Assembly (NCBI RefSeq): GCF_023502205.1
Contig: NZ_JAMFLG010000003.1
Span: forward strand, 1-64,000
From: Aquiflexum sp. TKW24L
Lineage (GTDB): Bacteria; Bacteroidota; Bacteroidia; Cytophagales; Cyclobacteriaceae
Length of the DNA: 64,000 nt
Direction of reading: 5' to 3'
The position numbers and the translations under genes are program-made. Below the pieces are notes generated by a model. The model saw only the letters and a program-made list of their open reading frames with translations. It did no database searches and was not told where the DNA came from. Positions within the stretch are counted from its first letter, which is position 1; each line of letters opens with the position of its first letter. Shown here in pieces: positions 9,014-19,600 of the stretch.

Positions 9014-10369
9014 TTAGATTTTCAGTTTTGGTTCCCAGCCTTTTTCATATTGTCTTGACCATAGCGCCATTCCTTTTTTATTTTTTATGTGTCCGTTTGT
9101 AGGATCACATTCAAAATTTTCACCGATTCGATGGGAGATATTTGCCAAGTGGCACAGCAAGGTACTGACTGCGCCTTCATCGATTGTTGAGTTTTGTTTT
9201 TCTTTGCCTCTGATGGCTTCAAAGAAGTTCATCACATGGACTGTGGTCATGTCGCCACCACCACCAAGGTTTGTACTTCCTTCGACATTGCCCGTTTTCA
9301 CTTCCTTGATTTGCTTGCCATTACGGTCATAAAGTCTGTATAATTCCCGGTTGACAAAAACGGAACCCTCAGAGCCATAGATGATTGTTCCTCTGTCGGA
9401 ACCATAAGTGGCGTAGTTGTTCCTGCTTTTTCCATCCCATACAATAGTTTTGTCACCTTCAAATTTGAAAGTAGCAAGCATGGTATCATACATCGTCCAT
9501 CCGTCGTTGACAAAATGGTATTTACCCGAATCTACGGTCACATGTTTGGGAAATTCTACCTGAAGTGCCCAGCGTGCGACATCCAACTCGTGGGTAGCAT
9601 TATTACCTGTTTCGGCAGTGCCATAGTCCCAACCGTACCAATGCCAGTTATAGTCCCAGGTATTGTGTGTGTATTTTCTTCTTGGTGCCGGACCTTGAAA
9701 CAGTTCCCAATCCAATCCTTCAGGCGGGTTTGCATCAGTCTGCAGTGGAACTTCGCCTCGGCCATTGATATAAAAAGCTACTGCTCTAAAAGGTTTACCA
9801 ATGATGCCATTGTGGATTTGGTTGATAATTTCAATAGTATGGTCAGAAGAGCGCTGTTGGTTACCCATTTGGACTACCTTATTGTACTTGTTTTTGTAAG
9901 CAATCAGCAATTCACCTTCCCAAGGATTGTGGCTGCATGGTTTTTCTACATAAACATGTTTGCCTGCTTCCACAGCCATCCAAGTCCCAGGCGCATGCCA
10001 ATGGTCCGGTGTCGCATTGATCAACACATCGACTTCCTTGTCCTCGATGACTTTTATGATGCTGTTTTCAAGTTTAGCTGTATAATCGATGTGCTTGGAA
10101 AAACTTGCGGCAGCCTTATCCCTTTGGGACTTCATGACATCGCACAGCGTCACAAGGCGGACGTTGCTTTTTGGCAAAGCAATCGGCTCGTAAAAAGCTC
10201 CCAATCTTCTTCCCAAACCTGCAATTGCGACATTGAGACGGTCATTGGCCCCAATGATGTTCCCGTAGCTTTTTGCTGAAAATCCCACTGCCCCCAAATA
10301 AGAAACTCCTGCTGTGGCCAAAGCTGTTTTCTTGAGGAATTCCCTCCGGTTGTTTTTGTTGTTTTCCAT
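9014..10369 (-). CDS. Gfo/Idh/MocA-family oxidoreductase with Tat-type signal
   Basis: A 451-residue NAD(P)-dependent sugar oxidoreductase. The N-terminus has a twin-arginine-like signal (RREFLKKTALATAG), so it is probably exported by Tat. The Rossmann motif is GLGRRLG (51-57) and the family signature is VEKPCSH (141-147). It lies 14 bp downstream of the double-DUF1080 lipoprotein gene on the same strand, an obvious operon. In Bacteroidota such pairs are linked to 3-keto-sugar chemistry, in which an oxidoreductase forms or reduces a 3-keto glycoside and a DUF1080 protein cleaves it. The exact sugar is not visible from the sequence. Confidence 0.9.
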   Translation of the reverse strand: MENNKNNRREFLKKTALATAGVSYLGAVGFSAKSYGNIIGANDRLNVAIAGLGRRLGAFYEPIALPKSNVRLVTLCDVMKSQRDKAAASFSKHIDYTAKLENSIIKVIEDKEVDVLINATPDHWHAPGTWMAVEAGKHVYVEKPCSHNPWEGELLIAYKNKYNKVVQMGNQQRSSDHTIEIINQIHNGIIGKPFRAVAFYINGRGEVPLQTDANPPEGLDWELFQGPAPRRKYTHNTWDYNWHWYGWDYGTAETGNNATHELDVARWALQVEFPKHVTVDSGKYHFVNDGWTMYDTMLATFKFEGDKTIVWDGKSRNNYATYGSDRGTIIYGSEGSVFVNRELYRLYDRNGKQIKEVKTGNVEGSTNLGGGGDMTTVHVMNFFEAIRGKEKQNSTIDEGAVSTLLCHLANISHRIGENFECDPTNGHIKNKKGMALWSRQYEKGWEPKLKI

Positions 10370-10383
10370 GGTTATTGGGTTTT

Positions 10384-11766
10384 TTACTTCAGTTCCTTGA
10401 TTTTTATGTTTTTGAAATGTACTTCATTTCCGTGGTCTTGGATCAGGATATGACCTTCGGGAGCCTCACCAAAATTTTCCCATACTTTATACTTACTGAT
10501 TGAGACCAATTTTTTGTACTCTTCAGAACCTCGGACATATTCTAGTACCTTGACACCGTTGAGATAGTGTTCGACTTTGTTGTCGGGATACACCACAACA
10601 CGACCTTTGTTCCATTCTCCGGGTCCTTTCACAGGACTTACCTTCTTATCAGCCTTAATCAAGTCGTAGAGGGAAGCCAATGTCCTGTTTCCTTCAATTC
10701 CCATTTTGGCATCTGGATGGTTTTTATCATCCAAGATTTGGTATTCTAATCCGATTGCAGAACCGGAAGTCTGTTCATTTAAAGTCACGAAATACTTCAA
10801 ACCGCTATTCGCCCCTTCGGTAAATTTGAAATCAAAAACCAAGTCAAAAGTGCTGTATTTGTCAACTGTCACAATGTCTCCAAAATTACTTGATTCCCCA
10901 CCATCGGCACTTTCTACTCTTAAAATTCCATCTTGGATATGCCATCCTTTTTCCGGAAATGTCTCTTTGTTGGCACTTTTCCAACCATCAGCATTCTTTC
11001 CGTTAAATAGCAATTTCCATCCTTGGGCTTTTTCCAATTCAGTCAATTCATTCAGCCCTGTATTGACCACAAAAATTTCACTTGTGAATGGGGTAGGAGT
11101 CAGGTTTTCAGTTTTGATCCTTACATTTCTGAAATAGGTTTTATTTCCCTCATCCTCCGGTTTTTTTATACTGTGGACCTGAAGACCAATAAAACCTTTG
11201 GCATCCATGTCATCTACCACATAGGCAACTTCTTGTCCGTTTACCCATGTTTTAATTTCATTCCCAATGGCTTCAATTTTATAGGAATTCCATTCATTCA
11301 ATTTGAAAGCAGACTTTGCAGCCGGATTCAGATCCAAAGGATAAATCCAACCTCTTCTTGCCTCATCGTACAAACCTCCAGACCATGCCCTGTCTGTCGG
11401 ATCAGCCTCGATCTGATACCCAAAGACCAAACCTTTGCCATCTTTTCCCGCCGGATCAAATTGTCCCCTTGTCATGATGCCGGAGTTGGTCGACAAATCC
11501 TCTATTTTGAGATCAAGCTCCAAAACAAAATCCCCATATTCCTGCTCAGTCACCAAAAAAGTATTGGGAGTATTTGCTTTGGCGTAACCCACTATTTCGC
11601 CGTTTTCGATTTTGTATTCAGCCTCACCGCCTAGGGATTTCCAGCCTTCAAGGTTTTTACCATTGAATAAATCTGTCCAACCTTCCTCTGACTTATTTCC
11701 CTTTGGTTGACAAGAAAAAATTGTTGTTAAACATACTAGAAATAGAAATTGAATTGAGATTCTCAT
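10384..11766 (-). CDS. Lipoprotein with two DUF1080 (3-keto-disaccharide hydrolase) domains
   Basis: A 460-residue exported protein. The N-terminus is a lipoprotein signal (FLVCLTTIFSC, Cys at residue 19). Two concanavalin-like DUF1080 domains follow, the first starting WTDLFNGKNLEGWKS (about 31-215) and the second WKLLFNGKNADGWKS (about 250-460), so this is an internal duplication. Some DUF1080 members are 3-keto-glycoside hydrolases acting with Gfo/Idh/MocA enzymes, which matches the gene downstream. It is divergent from the GH2 glycosidase gene, and the shared 318-bp intergenic region holds a candidate operator. Family call is firm; activity is inferred. Confidence 0.9.
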   Translation of the reverse strand: MRISIQFLFLVCLTTIFSCQPKGNKSEEGWTDLFNGKNLEGWKSLGGEAEYKIENGEIVGYAKANTPNTFLVTEQEYGDFVLELDLKIEDLSTNSGIMTRGQFDPAGKDGKGLVFGYQIEADPTDRAWSGGLYDEARRGWIYPLDLNPAAKSAFKLNEWNSYKIEAIGNEIKTWVNGQEVAYVVDDMDAKGFIGLQVHSIKKPEDEGNKTYFRNVRIKTENLTPTPFTSEIFVVNTGLNELTELEKAQGWKLLFNGKNADGWKSANKETFPEKGWHIQDGILRVESADGGESSNFGDIVTVDKYSTFDLVFDFKFTEGANSGLKYFVTLNEQTSGSAIGLEYQILDDKNHPDAKMGIEGNRTLASLYDLIKADKKVSPVKGPGEWNKGRVVVYPDNKVEHYLNGVKVLEYVRGSEEYKKLVSISKYKVWENFGEAPEGHILIQDHGNEVHFKNIKIKELK

Positions 11767-12084
11767 TATAAATTGGGGTTTGTTTCAGATACCAAAGTCC
11801 TTAAAAACGAGTTCATTTTCAAGGTTGGAGAGTTTTAAATTACGCAATCGATTTCGAGTTCGGATTTTTTCTAATTTAAGGTAGTCAAGGTAAAAAATTC
11901 CAAAAGAATTAAATTATTAGACTTGACAGGTGGAAGAAAGCTTGTTTAAGCCTGAACTTAAAAATGAAGAAATTCTAATCTTTTATCCTTTTCGCCTTTA
12001 AGCATTTCTTTCTTTCGGATTGGCTTAGTTTCCATTATATTGAAGATTATATCAATTGAATTCAATCTCCCAAAAATAAAACCC
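11767..12084. promoter_or_regulatory. Divergent promoter region with candidate LacI-type operator (11841-11860)
   Basis: The 318-bp gap between the DUF1080 operon (-) and the GH2 gene (+) must hold both promoters. TACGCAATCGATTTCGAGTT at 11841-11860 matches the uxaC-region site at 7811-7830 in 14 of 20 positions, including GCAA-CGATTTCG. Binding by one of the two LacI-type regulators in the window is an inference. Nothing else is recognised here. Confidence 0.4.
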
Positions 12085-13929
12085 ATGAAAACCAAAACCT
12101 TAAAATACTTCTCGATCGTCCTGAGCTTCCTCCTTGGAACATATTCTATTTCTTTTGCGCAGCAGATCAATACCAAACCAATTCTTTCTCCTTGGGCTGA
12201 AAATGTAGACAAAACCTTACCGCATCCCGAATATCCGAGGCCACAAATGGTCAGAGACAATTGGAAGAATTTAAATGGTCAGTGGGATTATGCCATTCAG
12301 GAAAAAGGAAAAGCGGCTCCCTTATCATTTGATGGAAAGATCACAGTTCCTTTTCCTGTGGAATCTTACCTGTCTGGCGTGGCCAAATCAGTAGGAGCTG
12401 AGAAAGAACTGTGGTATAACAAAGTCATTCAGGTTTCCAATTCCGAAAGAAAAGGAAAGGTACTGTTGCATTTTGGAGCTGTAGATTGGGAGTCGGAAGT
12501 TTTTGTAAACGGAAAATCAGTAGGAAAACATCAGGGAGGTTATGACCCTTTTTCCTATGATATCACTGATTTCCTGGGCAAAAGCGTAGATCAGAAAATC
12601 ACAGTGCGGGTTTGGGACCCAAGCGATAAAGGCCCTCAGCCACGCGGGAAGCAAGTCAACCAACCAAGAAGTATCTGGTACACGCCGGTGACTGGGATAT
12701 GGCAGACTGTTTGGGTGGAATTTGTGCCAAACTCCTATATCAGCCATGTCAAAACCACACCTGATTGGGATAAAGGAGCTTTTATATTTTCTATAAATGC
12801 CATCACTTCAGACCCAACATTGACCTACACCATCGTTGCGATGGACAAAGGCTCCAAAGTGGCTGAAAGCTCAGGGAGCTTTGGGAAAGAAACAGCCCTT
12901 AAAATCCCCAATCCAATCAGTTGGTCATTGGAGAATCCCCATTTATATGACTTTGAAATCAGCCTGCTAAAGGGAAAAAAGGTCATTGACAAGGTAACTT
13001 CTTATGGAGCATTGAGAAAAGTATCCATCGTCACCGACGCCAAGGGAATGCAACGGTTTTCGCTGAATGACAAACAGATTTTCCATTATGGACCTTTGGA
13101 TCAAGGTTGGTGGCCTGACGGATTATATACCGCGCCTACGGACGAGGCTTTAGCTTTTGACATCATCAAAACAAAGGAAATGGGCTTCAACATGATCAGA
13201 AAACATGTCAAAGTTGAGCCGGCACGCTGGTATTATCATTGTGACAAGCTGGGTATCATGGTTTGGCAGGACATGCCGAGTGGTGATATGGGAAATAGAT
13301 GGGAACAAAAGCTAGGGGTCATCGGAAAAGGAACCGACAGGGAGAGAACACCTGAATCAGAAGCCATTTTCAAAAACGAATGGAAAGCCATCATCGATGC
13401 CAATTACAACTTTCCTTCCATCGTGGTTTGGGTTCCTTTCAATGAGGCTTGGGGACAGTTCAAAACCCATGAGATTTCCAACTGGACCAAGGCGTATGAC
13501 CCCTCGAGGTTGGTCAACAGTGCAAGTGGCGGGAATTTTGAGTTGAAAGGCGCAAAAATCGCTGGCGATATCTTGGATATTCACAACTATCCGGATCCTG
13601 TGATGCCTTCTCCAGAGTTATTTGGAAAAATTCAGATTTTGGTTTTAGGGGAATTTGGGGGATTGGGATTACCGGTAGAAGGAAATACTTGGCAGGAAAA
13701 AGACAATTGGGGATACCAGAGTTTCAAGTCTAAGGAAGAATTGTTGGCGAGGTATCAAATTCTGATGAGAGACTTGAAAGATTTGATTCCAATGGGTTTG
13801 GCAGCAGCTGTCTACACCCAAACGACCGATGTCGAAATAGAGACAAACGGGATTATGACTTATGATAGGAAAGTCATCAAGATGCCGATTGATGTTTTGA
13901 AGAAGTTGCATGGGGAGTTGTATAAATAA
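12085..13929 (+). CDS. Exported glycoside hydrolase family 2 protein (beta-galactosidase/glucuronidase-like)
   Basis: A 614-residue secreted enzyme. Starting at the ATG at 12085 gives a clean signal peptide (MKTKTLKYFSIVLSFLLG...SFA); the upstream ATG at 12040 would add a charged extension. The order is GH2 sugar-binding jelly roll (about 55-210), Ig-like domain (about 215-310) and TIM barrel. The acid/base is E454 in VPFNEAWGQ and the nucleophile is E523 in LGEFGG. It is shorter than LacZ and lacks the C-terminal domains, as in many periplasmic Bacteroidota GH2 enzymes. The hexuronate genes nearby make a beta-glucuronidase possible, but the sequence does not settle galactosidase versus glucuronidase. 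Confidence 0.9.
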   Translation: MKTKTLKYFSIVLSFLLGTYSISFAQQINTKPILSPWAENVDKTLPHPEYPRPQMVRDNWKNLNGQWDYAIQEKGKAAPLSFDGKITVPFPVESYLSGVAKSVGAEKELWYNKVIQVSNSERKGKVLLHFGAVDWESEVFVNGKSVGKHQGGYDPFSYDITDFLGKSVDQKITVRVWDPSDKGPQPRGKQVNQPRSIWYTPVTGIWQTVWVEFVPNSYISHVKTTPDWDKGAFIFSINAITSDPTLTYTIVAMDKGSKVAESSGSFGKETALKIPNPISWSLENPHLYDFEISLLKGKKVIDKVTSYGALRKVSIVTDAKGMQRFSLNDKQIFHYGPLDQGWWPDGLYTAPTDEALAFDIIKTKEMGFNMIRKHVKVEPARWYYHCDKLGIMVWQDMPSGDMGNRWEQKLGVIGKGTDRERTPESEAIFKNEWKAIIDANYNFPSIVVWVPFNEAWGQFKTHEISNWTKAYDPSRLVNSASGGNFELKGAKIAGDILDIHNYPDPVMPSPELFGKIQILVLGEFGGLGLPVEGNTWQEKDNWGYQSFKSKEELLARYQILMRDLKDLIPMGLAAAVYTQTTDVEIETNGIMTYDRKVIKMPIDVLKKLHGELYK

Positions 13930-14195
13930 TTTAATATGGTTATCCGTTTCTTTGCCAGTAACCCTATGTTATTCTTCAAGCGTGACGGAAGACCGAAGTA
14001 CCGGGCATTTCAGTTTGGAGGCAAGATTTAATGTAGATAACCAATCTACAGGCATCATTGCGGACATACATTAATTTTATTCACTAGAATTAAATCAACC
14101 TAAGTATGAATCCATTTTCCTATCCATTAATTTTAATCAAATTTCAATCAGATTAAAGCTATTTTTGTTACCAATCCATTGTAAAACAATCGATT

Positions 14196-15017
14196 ATGAT
14201 TGAAGTAAAGCATTTGTTTCATGAATTGGATATTCTTCTTATTGACTTACTCAAAAGTCTGGAGGATTCTGGTTGGGACAAACCTACTTCAGCCAAACTT
14301 TGGACTGTGAAAGATGTTGCATCGCACTTATTGGACACAAATCTTCGGACATTGAGTATCCAAAGAGATGGCCATTTTGGAGAAAAACATCTCAAAATCA
14401 ATGGTCATGAGGAATTGGTTTCATGGCTTAACCAATTGAATGCTGATTGGATCAAAGCCACCAAAAGATTGAGCCCAAATGTATTGATTACATTTTTGGA
14501 ATGCACGGGAAAAGAAGTCTCGGATTATTATGTGGACCTTCCGGATATGGAAAAAGCAATTTTCTCCGTTGCCTGGGCAGGGGAGGAGACAAGTTTGAAT
14601 TGGATGCATCTCGCTAGGGAATACACCGAAAAATGGCATCACCAACAACAAATCCGTGACGCAGTTGGCAAAGAGGGACTTTTGGAAAAGAGATTTTTTG
14701 AACCCTTGATGGATACTTTCATGATGGCTTTGCCTTTTACTTTTGCCAAAGAAAATGCAGCAAATGGCACCGTTATAGAAGTCAAGATTATCGGAGAGTT
14801 TTCAAAATCCTGGTTTCTCGAAAAGTCCGAACATCATTGGAAATTATTCGATCAGGTAAATAAACCTCCAACTACAATTGTCCAATTGGAAGACAAAATC
14901 GCTTGGAAACTATTTTGCAAAAACCTTCGGCCCGATGAGATTATGGGACAGGTGAGTATTTCAGGGGAGATCAATTTAGGAAGAAGAGTTCTTGATATGG
15001 TGCCAGTTATGGCTTGA
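14196..15017 (+). CDS. DinB-fold / maleylpyruvate isomerase N-terminal domain protein
   Basis: A 273-residue protein. Residues about 1-160 match the DinB four-helix fold seen in mycothiol-dependent maleylpyruvate isomerase-like proteins, with WTVKDVASHLLD near the start and a metal-site-like REYTEKWHHQQQIRDAVG stretch. In such proteins His residues bind a metal and a low-molecular-weight thiol is often a cofactor. A bacillithiol gene (bshB1) is elsewhere in the window, so a bacillithiol-linked transferase is possible. It stands alone between two unrelated blocks; the substrate is unknown. Confidence 0.75.
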   Translation: MIEVKHLFHELDILLIDLLKSLEDSGWDKPTSAKLWTVKDVASHLLDTNLRTLSIQRDGHFGEKHLKINGHEELVSWLNQLNADWIKATKRLSPNVLITFLECTGKEVSDYYVDLPDMEKAIFSVAWAGEETSLNWMHLAREYTEKWHHQQQIRDAVGKEGLLEKRFFEPLMDTFMMALPFTFAKENAANGTVIEVKIIGEFSKSWFLEKSEHHWKLFDQVNKPPTTIVQLEDKIAWKLFCKNLRPDEIMGQVSISGEINLGRRVLDMVPVMA

Positions 15018-15288
15018 CAAATCCAATTAAAGCTCAGTACCAATGATATGAATCTCCGAGCTTGTCGAAGGGGAAATTTCCATTTCTGTCATTTGTAGTG
15101 TAGGGAAGAGTCTCTTTTATTCTGAGATCTTTCATCCTTCCCGAATTAAACGGGACTGCCTGTACCTCGGATTCAAGATGACGCAACAACCGTCATTCCT
15201 TTTCCGAACATTTTAAAATGTTGGGGACTCAGCATGACGCGAAACCAATCGTCATTACAAAAAGTAAAAAGGAAGTGGCCGGAGAATC

Positions 15289-16665
15289 CTACCAACCACC
15301 TCCCAATGCCTTATACAACCGTACTGTTGAAATCAATTGGTTTTGCAGCGCCAAGGATTTTTCATATTCTGAATTGAAATATTCGCGCTCTGCGTCTAAT
15401 ACTTGGAGAAATGAGGTATAGCCATTGTCATAAAGGGCTTTGGATAACATCAATGATTTTTCTGTTGCATAGACCTGCGTTTGTCTAGCACCAAATTCAT
15501 TGCTGTATGTCCGGATTTCTGCCAAAGAATTCTCAACCTCAGCAAAAGCAGTTAAAATGGTCTTTTCGTATTGAAAGCTAAGTTGTGTTGCTCTAGCTCT
15601 TTCGGCCTCAACCCGTCTTTTGTTTTGACCAAATCGGAAAAAAGGTCCTGCTAACTGACCTGAAATAGATCCCAAAAAGGCCTGACTTCCAAACAAGGTC
15701 GAAATCTGTGGACTCGCAACTCCAAATAAAGCTGTCAAACTCAGTGAAGGAAACCGCAATGCGACTGCTACCCCAATGCGCTCGGTTTGAGCAATCAACT
15801 GCTGTTCGGCTAATTTTATATCCGGCCTTCTTTCAAGCAATTCAGATGGTAACCCGCTTGGGATTTCTAAAGGCAATTGCTGTTGGTTGTTTTCCAAGCC
15901 CCTGTTTATTGGTAAATATGTTCTGCCAAGAAGCACATTCATGGCATTTTCGGTCCGGATAATATCTCTTTCTAAGCTGTATATCTGGGCCTTGGCCGAT
16001 GCGGCTATTTGCTCGGCTTGAAGTTTATCCAATTCAGAAACATTTCCTTTTTCAAATCTCGCGGTGATGATATCCAAATATTCGAGCCGGGTTTCATACG
16101 CCCTTTGGGATATAAATAATCTCTCATCCAAGCCTCTAAGCTGGAAATAAAGTTCAGCTACTTGCGCCACCAAGCTGATATAAACTGATTTTCTAGACTC
16201 CTCAGTTGCCATCAACTCAGCATAAGCAGCACGGTTGGCATGACGGAGTTTTCCCCAAAGGTCAATTTCCCAGGAAACATTCCCCAAAAGTCCCACCATA
16301 TTTGGTGAAAAAGTCACACCTGCCTGATCGGATAAATTTCTGAATTCGGAGGCCCTTCCCGTAGCACTATAATCGAGGAAAGGATAGAGATTGGCTTTGT
16401 TATATCCCAAAACAGCTTTAGCCTCTTCCACCCTGTAAACTGCGCTCATCAAATCCAAGTTTGAATCAATTGCTGTCTGAATCAGACTTTGCAAAAGGCT
16501 ATCCTGGTACACTTCCCACCATTTTAGATTGGTGACCTCATTGGTCTGAATAGGTGATTGGATATAGGTTTCTTGCTGTTGGATGTCAGGCCTGCTATAC
16601 CTCGGACCAACCGCACAGCCCGAAAAAACCAACATTACAATTACAAGGTAGTGGATATACTTCAT
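15289..16665 (-). CDS. RND efflux outer membrane lipoprotein (NodT/OprM family)
   Basis: A 458-residue outer membrane factor, the TolC-like channel of a tripartite efflux pump. The ATG at 16665 gives a lipoprotein signal ending VFSGC, then GPRYSRP, typical of the family. A longer reading from 16701 would overlap the pump gene, whose stop ends at 16667, so the shorter start is chosen. Two repeated OEP halves are visible, including LPINRGLENNQQQLPL and GLPSELLERRPDIKLAEQQL in the linker. It is the last gene of the leftward adaptor-pump-channel operon and is one base from the pump gene. Confidence 0.95.
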   Translation of the reverse strand: MKYIHYLVIVMLVFSGCAVGPRYSRPDIQQQETYIQSPIQTNEVTNLKWWEVYQDSLLQSLIQTAIDSNLDLMSAVYRVEEAKAVLGYNKANLYPFLDYSATGRASEFRNLSDQAGVTFSPNMVGLLGNVSWEIDLWGKLRHANRAAYAELMATEESRKSVYISLVAQVAELYFQLRGLDERLFISQRAYETRLEYLDIITARFEKGNVSELDKLQAEQIAASAKAQIYSLERDIIRTENAMNVLLGRTYLPINRGLENNQQQLPLEIPSGLPSELLERRPDIKLAEQQLIAQTERIGVAVALRFPSLSLTALFGVASPQISTLFGSQAFLGSISGQLAGPFFRFGQNKRRVEAERARATQLSFQYEKTILTAFAEVENSLAEIRTYSNEFGARQTQVYATEKSLMLSKALYDNGYTSFLQVLDAEREYFNSEYEKSLALQNQLISTVRLYKALGGGW

Positions 16666-16666
16666 T

Positions 16667-19600
16667 TCAATGAGTCGGTTCTGAGGTTGAAAGAGGTTCA
16701 TTTGGTTTTTTCTTTTTTGATCCTATGCTTTCGATGAGCACATATAATCCCGGAACCACGATCACCCCGATGATGGTGGCTATCAAAGTTCCACTGAAAA
16801 CTGCCATGCCCATTACTTTGCGGGCTTCTGAACCTGCTCCTGAAGCTGTCAACAAAGGCACAACGCCAAGCATAAAGGCAAGAGATGTCATCAAGATTGG
16901 CCTTAACCTAAGCTTGGCTGCTTTGAGTGCAGCATCTAATAGCGGTGTTCCGGCTTCATATTCCATTTTGGCAAATTCTACTATGAGGATGGCATTTTTG
17001 GCTGTTAGGCCAATCAACATGACCAATCCAATCTGGGAAAAAACATTGTTGACATAACTTGTGCTCCATAATCCTCCCATCCAAAGACCGAGGTATGCTC
17101 CGAAAATCGCAGCAGGCACTCCCAGCAAAACGCTAAAGGGCAATTTCCAGCTTTCATATTGCGCAGCAAGGATCAAAAACACAAAAATCAAGGCCATCAA
17201 AAACATGGTTCCTCCGGTGCCTTCAGCTGCTTTTTCCTGATAAGACATGTTGCTCCAGGCAATGCTGAGTTCTTTTGGAAGTCCGGCTGCCACTTCTTCC
17301 AATGCGTTGATGGCTTGTATGGAACTGTATCCTTCCTTCGGAGCGCCTGAGATTTCCGCTGCGCGGTACATGTTAAACCTGTTGGTGTTTGCCGGACCGG
17401 TAATGTCTTCTACCGTGGTAAATGTGCCCAGCGGGATGATTTCACCTGACTTGCTCCTCACATAATATTTGCTCAGGTCCGAAGGCTGAAGTCTGTCCTC
17501 GCCTTCAGCTTGGACAAAAACCTTATATTGTCTACCAAACCTGTTGAAATCATTGAGATAAGCACTTCCCAAGTAAGTCGACACTGTACTTGTTATTTCT
17601 GCAAGGTCAATCCCGAGTTTCTCCGCTTTATCATAATCTATCAAAATTTTCTTTTGAGGTACATTGGATCGGAAAAGTGTAAATACATTCCCGATTTCGG
17701 GACGTTTTCTTGCTTCGGCGATAAAAAGCTGGGCTTGCTCGTCCAAGAACTGTGGGGTATTCCCGGACCTGTCCTGAAGCTGAAGGGTAAAACCTGCAGA
17801 AGTTCCAAGGCCCTCAATCGGCGGTGGACCAAAGGCAATTGCGGATGCTTCAGAAACGATATTGCGGAAAGCTAGATTTGTCTCCGCAATCAATTGTTTG
17901 GAAGTTCGCTTTCTCTCATCCCAGGGTTTCAATGAAATGAATACAAAGGCATTGTTGGTAGAATAAGAACCTGTGATCAAACTGAAACCCAAGACCATGG
18001 TGGAATACTCTATTTCCTCATATTGGGCAAGGATATTTTCTACTTTGGCGGCAACTTCATCAGTACGCTCGAGAGAAGCGGCATCTGGCAGTTGAATGTT
18101 TACCAAGTAATATCCTTCATCTTCTTCAGGAACAAATCCTCCGGGAATATCCTTTCCAATGATCAGGGCAAATACCATGACTATACCAATAATAATTGCA
18201 GAGCGGATAGATTTTCTTGCTACGATTGCGGCAACACCTGTATATCCTAAAGTGAATCTGTCAAATACCCGATTAAAACCATTGAAGAACCTTTGTAACC
18301 CACTATTCGATTCTTTCTTTGGTTTCAAAAGTAAAGCACAAAGAGCAGGGCTTAAAGTCAATGCATTGAAAGCAGAAAACAAAACAGAAATGGCAATGGT
18401 GATGGCAAATTGCTGGTAAAGACGTCCTGTAATACCTCCTGCAAATGCGACTGGAACAAAAACAGCAGCAAGAATCAGCGCAATGGCGATTACCGGACCA
18501 CCTACTTCCTTCATGGCTTTTTGTGTAGCCTCTTTGGGTTTCATACCATGTTCGATGTTGTGCATGACCGCCTCCACGACCACAATGGCATCATCAACCA
18601 CGAGCCCGATGGCCAAAACCAAACCGAGCAAAGACAAAACATTGACAGAAAAACCCAGCATTGGGAAAATGATGAATGTTCCTATCAATGAAACCGGTAC
18701 CGTCAGCAATGGAATCAAAGTTGCCCTCCAATCTTGCAGGAATAAAAAAACGACTAAAATTACCAAAAAGACCGCCTCAAAAAGGGTATGAATAATCTCT
18801 TCGATGCCCACTGAAATCGCTCGGGTAGTATTTAAAGAAATGTCATATTTGAGGTCATCAGGAAAAATGTTCACCAATTCATTCATTGTCTTTTGGACTT
18901 CTTCCGATACCTCCAAGGCATTAGAACCGGGTATTTGGAACACAACAATAGTCGCTGCCGGATTTGCATTTAATCTGCTAGAGGAACTGTAATTGTCCAG
19001 ACCTAATTCAATTCTGCTGATATCTTTCAGTCTGACAATTGATCCTTTGTCATCCGATTTGACAATGATATTTCCAAATTCCTCCTCTGTCACCAACCTT
19101 TCCTGCAGCGTAACGGTGTAGGTATATTCGACACCGGGAGGGGAGGGGGCAGCTCCGAATTTTCCTCCGGGAGAGATTGCATTTTGCTTTCTTACCGCAT
19201 TGGAAACATCATTCACTGTCAGGTTAAGCTTGGTAAGCTGATCAGGATTGAGCCAGATACGCATAGAATAATCTGCACCTCCAAATAAAAATACATCTCC
19301 GACACCGCGAAGTCGCTTGAGCTGATCAACAATATTGATGTTGGCAAAATTGTTGAGAAAAGGCCCATCATAGGTTTTGTTGGGTGAGGAAAGTGATACC
19401 AGCATCAAAGGAAAAACCAGCGATTTTTTGGTTGTCACACCGAAATTCTTGACTTCATTGGGCATTTTTGCTGTTGCCTGAGAAACCCTGTTTTGGGTGA
19501 GCATATTGGCATTGTCAAGATCAGTACCCACCTCAAAAGAGACCTGTAAGGTCAGAGACCCATCGGCGGCATTGATAGACTTCATATACAGCATGTTTTC

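Noticed and set aside
9515-10279. Long open frame (254 codons) on the + strand
   Set aside because: It lies fully antisense to the Gfo/Idh/MocA gene, and the translation is Cys/Phe-rich with no domain features.
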